From Mahella australiensis 50-1 BON (GTDB taxonomy: Bacteria > Bacillota > Clostridia > Mahellales > Mahellaceae), in contig NC_015520.1 of the NCBI RefSeq assembly GCF_000213255.1, positions 1,012,001 through 1,076,000 of the forward strand: a stretch of 64,000 bases of DNA, written 5' to 3'. Below, piece by piece: positions 62,892 through 64,000 of this stretch (its first letter is position 1; each line of letters begins with the position of its first letter). Under the pieces are notes generated by a model. The model was not told the DNA's origin. It searched no databases and saw only the letters and a program-made list of their open reading frames with translations. A program made the position numbers and the translations under genes.

Positions 62892-63608
62892 GTGAAGGTC
62901 TGCAATTTTCACATAAAAGATAGCTTTTGGATAAATATCATAATAGTCGTGTTATTGATAGCTTTGCTGGCGATAGTAGTAAACCGTAAGCCCGAGGCTG
63001 TGTTCAATACTTACGTAAATACGCCGGTTTATAAAGGTGATGTATCGAAGCCGCTGATCGCTTTTGCATGCAGTGTGGCAGACGGCGCGGAATACATACC
63101 GCCTATGCTAAAAATACTTAAAGACAACGATATTAAAGTCACATTTTTTGTAACCGGTCACTGGGCTAAGCAACATCCGGATCTATTGATGCAGATGGTG
63201 TCTGAAGGCCATGAGATAGGTAATCATGGTTTTAATTATGATATGCCGACACAGCTTTCATCGGAGCAAAATAAAAAAGAAATTCTGGATACCGAGAGAA
63301 TTATAGCAGATATAATCGGTATAAAGACAACGTTATTTTCTCCACCTTACGGCGATTATGACCGGCAAGTACTTAGGGTGGCTGAAAGCTTGGGTTATAA
63401 GACCGTGATATGTAGTATAGATACACTCGATTTAAAAGGCGACGGCTATCAGACGATAATAGAACGCGCATTGAAGAATCCAGGCAACGGAGATATAATA
63501 TCGATATATCCTACCAGAGACACATTGGTTGCATTGCCTATAATGATACGGGAGCTTAAAAGCCGCGGTCTCAATATATGTTGTGTGGGCGATGTAATAT
63601 CCGATTGA
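62892..63608 (+). CDS. YlxY-like polysaccharide deacetylase homologue, active site altered
   Basis: 238 residues. N-terminal membrane anchor (IIIVVLLIALLAIVV, 16-30) and a NodB-type domain: HEIGNHGF (H107, H112) and SPPYGDYDRQ. Key motifs differ: the usual TFDDG strand reads AFACSVADG, the R of RPPYG is S, and the late LxH motif reads SIYPT. Position after pnp equals B. subtilis ylxY, a sporulation-linked gene. It may be a non-catalytic relative. GTG start behind GGGTG. Confidence 0.82.
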   Translation: MKVCNFHIKDSFWINIIIVVLLIALLAIVVNRKPEAVFNTYVNTPVYKGDVSKPLIAFACSVADGAEYIPPMLKILKDNDIKVTFFVTGHWAKQHPDLLMQMVSEGHEIGNHGFNYDMPTQLSSEQNKKEILDTERIIADIIGIKTTLFSPPYGDYDRQVLRVAESLGYKTVICSIDTLDLKGDGYQTIIERALKNPGNGDIISIYPTRDTLVALPIMIRELKSRGLNICCVGDVISD

Positions 63609-63611
63609 CGC

Positions 63612-63640
63612 TTGCTATGCGTTAAGTATTATGCTATACT
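63612..63640 (+). promoter_or_regulatory. fapR promoter
   Basis: TTGCTA (63612-63617), 17 bases, TATACT (63635-63640) with TGC before the -10. Confidence 0.7.
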
Positions 63641-63641
63641 A

Positions 63642-63662
63642 TTCTAGTATCAGGTATTAGAA
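63642..63662 (+). promoter_or_regulatory. FapR operator
   Basis: A 21-bp near-palindrome directly after the -10 with core CTAGTATCAGGTATTAG, close to the FapR box TTAGTACCAGGTACTAA. Binding here would block transcription start, giving autoregulation released by malonyl-CoA. Confidence 0.7.
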
Positions 63663-63702
63663 GCAGCATATAAACCAAATATGCCAAAGCGGAGGTGGTA
63701 GG

Positions 63703-64000
63703 GTGAGCCGAGGGATTCCCAAACAAGAAAGGCAGGCAGCATTGCTGATGAAATTAAAACAGGACCCGTTCCTCACCGATGAGGAATTAAGTCGTGCTTT
63801 TTGTGTCAGCATACAAACCATACGTTTAGATAGGATGGAAATAGGCATACCGGAGCTTAGACAACGCATACGCGAGCTGGCCGCTGAAAGCTATGGTAAA
63901 GTAAAATCGATAAGCGGTAAAGAGATAGTGGGAGAATTGATAGACTTAGAGCTTGGCAAAAGCGGTATATCAGTACTTCAAACCGATAATCAGATGGCTT
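63703..64000 (+). CDS. fapR: Fatty acid and phospholipid regulator FapR, N-terminal part
   Basis: The first 99 residues are visible; the gene runs off the right edge. GTG 63703 follows [27 protein letters not shown], then [33 protein letters not shown] is the helix-turn-helix and linker helix; the hot-dog malonyl-CoA-binding domain would follow. FapR represses fatty-acid synthesis genes, and plsX-fabD-fabG-acpP would be expected just downstream. Confidence 0.93.
   Translation, partial: MSRGIPKQERQAALLMKLKQDPFLTDEELSRAFCVSIQTIRLDRMEIGIPELRQRIRELAAESYGKVKSISGKEIVGELIDLELGKSGISVLQTDNQMA

Noticed and set aside
1-64000. CRISPR arrays, rRNA genes, prophage or transposase genes, T-box or other classic riboswitches
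   Set aside because: Looked for on both strands; no direct-repeat array, rRNA-like sequence, transposase motif or recognisable T-box sequence was seen.

Overview
The window is a chromosomal segment of an endospore-forming, low-to-moderate G+C Clostridia-type Firmicute. Evidence for this: spoVM, spoVG, spoIVFA/spoIVFB, ylbJ and an alpha/beta SASP gene are present; gene order follows Bacillus/Clostridia housekeeping clusters; ribosome binding sites are strong GGAGG types; and L28 is of the four-cysteine type. ATA is used very heavily for isoleucine and many starts are GTG or TTG. Species cannot be fixed from sequence alone; the order and codon use resemble Mahella or Thermoanaerobacterales-like organisms (inference). 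No rRNA, CRISPR array, phage or transposase gene was seen. One tRNA, tRNA-Leu(GAG), is present.

Layout. 1-1243: the end of a small Cys-rich protein, a converging coiled-coil gene, and a divergent promoter. 1244-18263: rqcH, then an almost gapless run yicC-remA-gmk-rpoZ-coaBC-priA-def-fmt-yugP-rsmB-rlmN-prpC-prkC-rsgA-rpe-thiN, a 52-aa membrane protein, and spoVM (a 23-codon gene). It is closed by a strong bidirectional terminator shared with rpmB. 18486-21400: rpmB diverges from the asp23-recG unit through overlapping -35 boxes; an SASP gene follows. 21605-25687: rsmD-coaD-coiled-coil gene, convergent with ylbJ and tmcAL. 25785-29208: moxR-DUF58-DUF4129 cluster. 29209-36000: murC (minus), an NlpC/P60 gene, a foldback repeat, then purR-spoVG-glmU-prs and an MBL hydrolase. 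36041-42550: a CBM25-like protein, tRNA-Leu, rodA-mgsA, spoIVFA-spoIVFB, a radical SAM protein and its DUF2344 partner. 42686-45692: carD, a PIN/TRAM membrane protein, and a D,D-carboxypeptidase on the minus strand with a second, longer foldback repeat just upstream. 46244-51038: two small paralogous proteins and a GT4 glycosyltransferase, nadE, an LCP ligase, DUF5665 and a DksA-type zinc-finger protein. 51083-52469: lspA and rluD. 52706-60131: rimP-nusA-rnpM-infB-rbfA-nrnA-truB-ribF. 60331-64000: rpsO, pnp (apparent CTG start), a YlxY-like deacetylase homologue, and the start of fapR behind its own operator.

How it fits together. The window is mostly core information processing and envelope biogenesis: translation start and rescue (def, fmt, IF2, RqcH), rRNA modification and ribosome assembly (rsmB, rlmN, rsmD, rsgA, rimP, rbfA, truB), cofactor synthesis (coaBC, coaD, nadE, ribF, thiN), and cell wall genes (murC, glmU, rodA, dac, LCP, PrkC/PrpC), with sporulation genes embedded.

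Most noteworthy: (1) a pair of foldback repeats with shared GTGACTGTTCAGGTA ends and no coding capacity, one full-length (356 bp) and one internally deleted (204 bp); (2) divergent promoters that overlap at -35; (3) a sigma-H-type promoter at spoVG and a FapR-type operator at fapR; (4) tiny or mis-startable genes (spoVM, a 58-aa paralogue, CTG-start pnp); (5) gaps in normally conserved clusters (no fakA between asp23 and recG, no ylxQ before infB).
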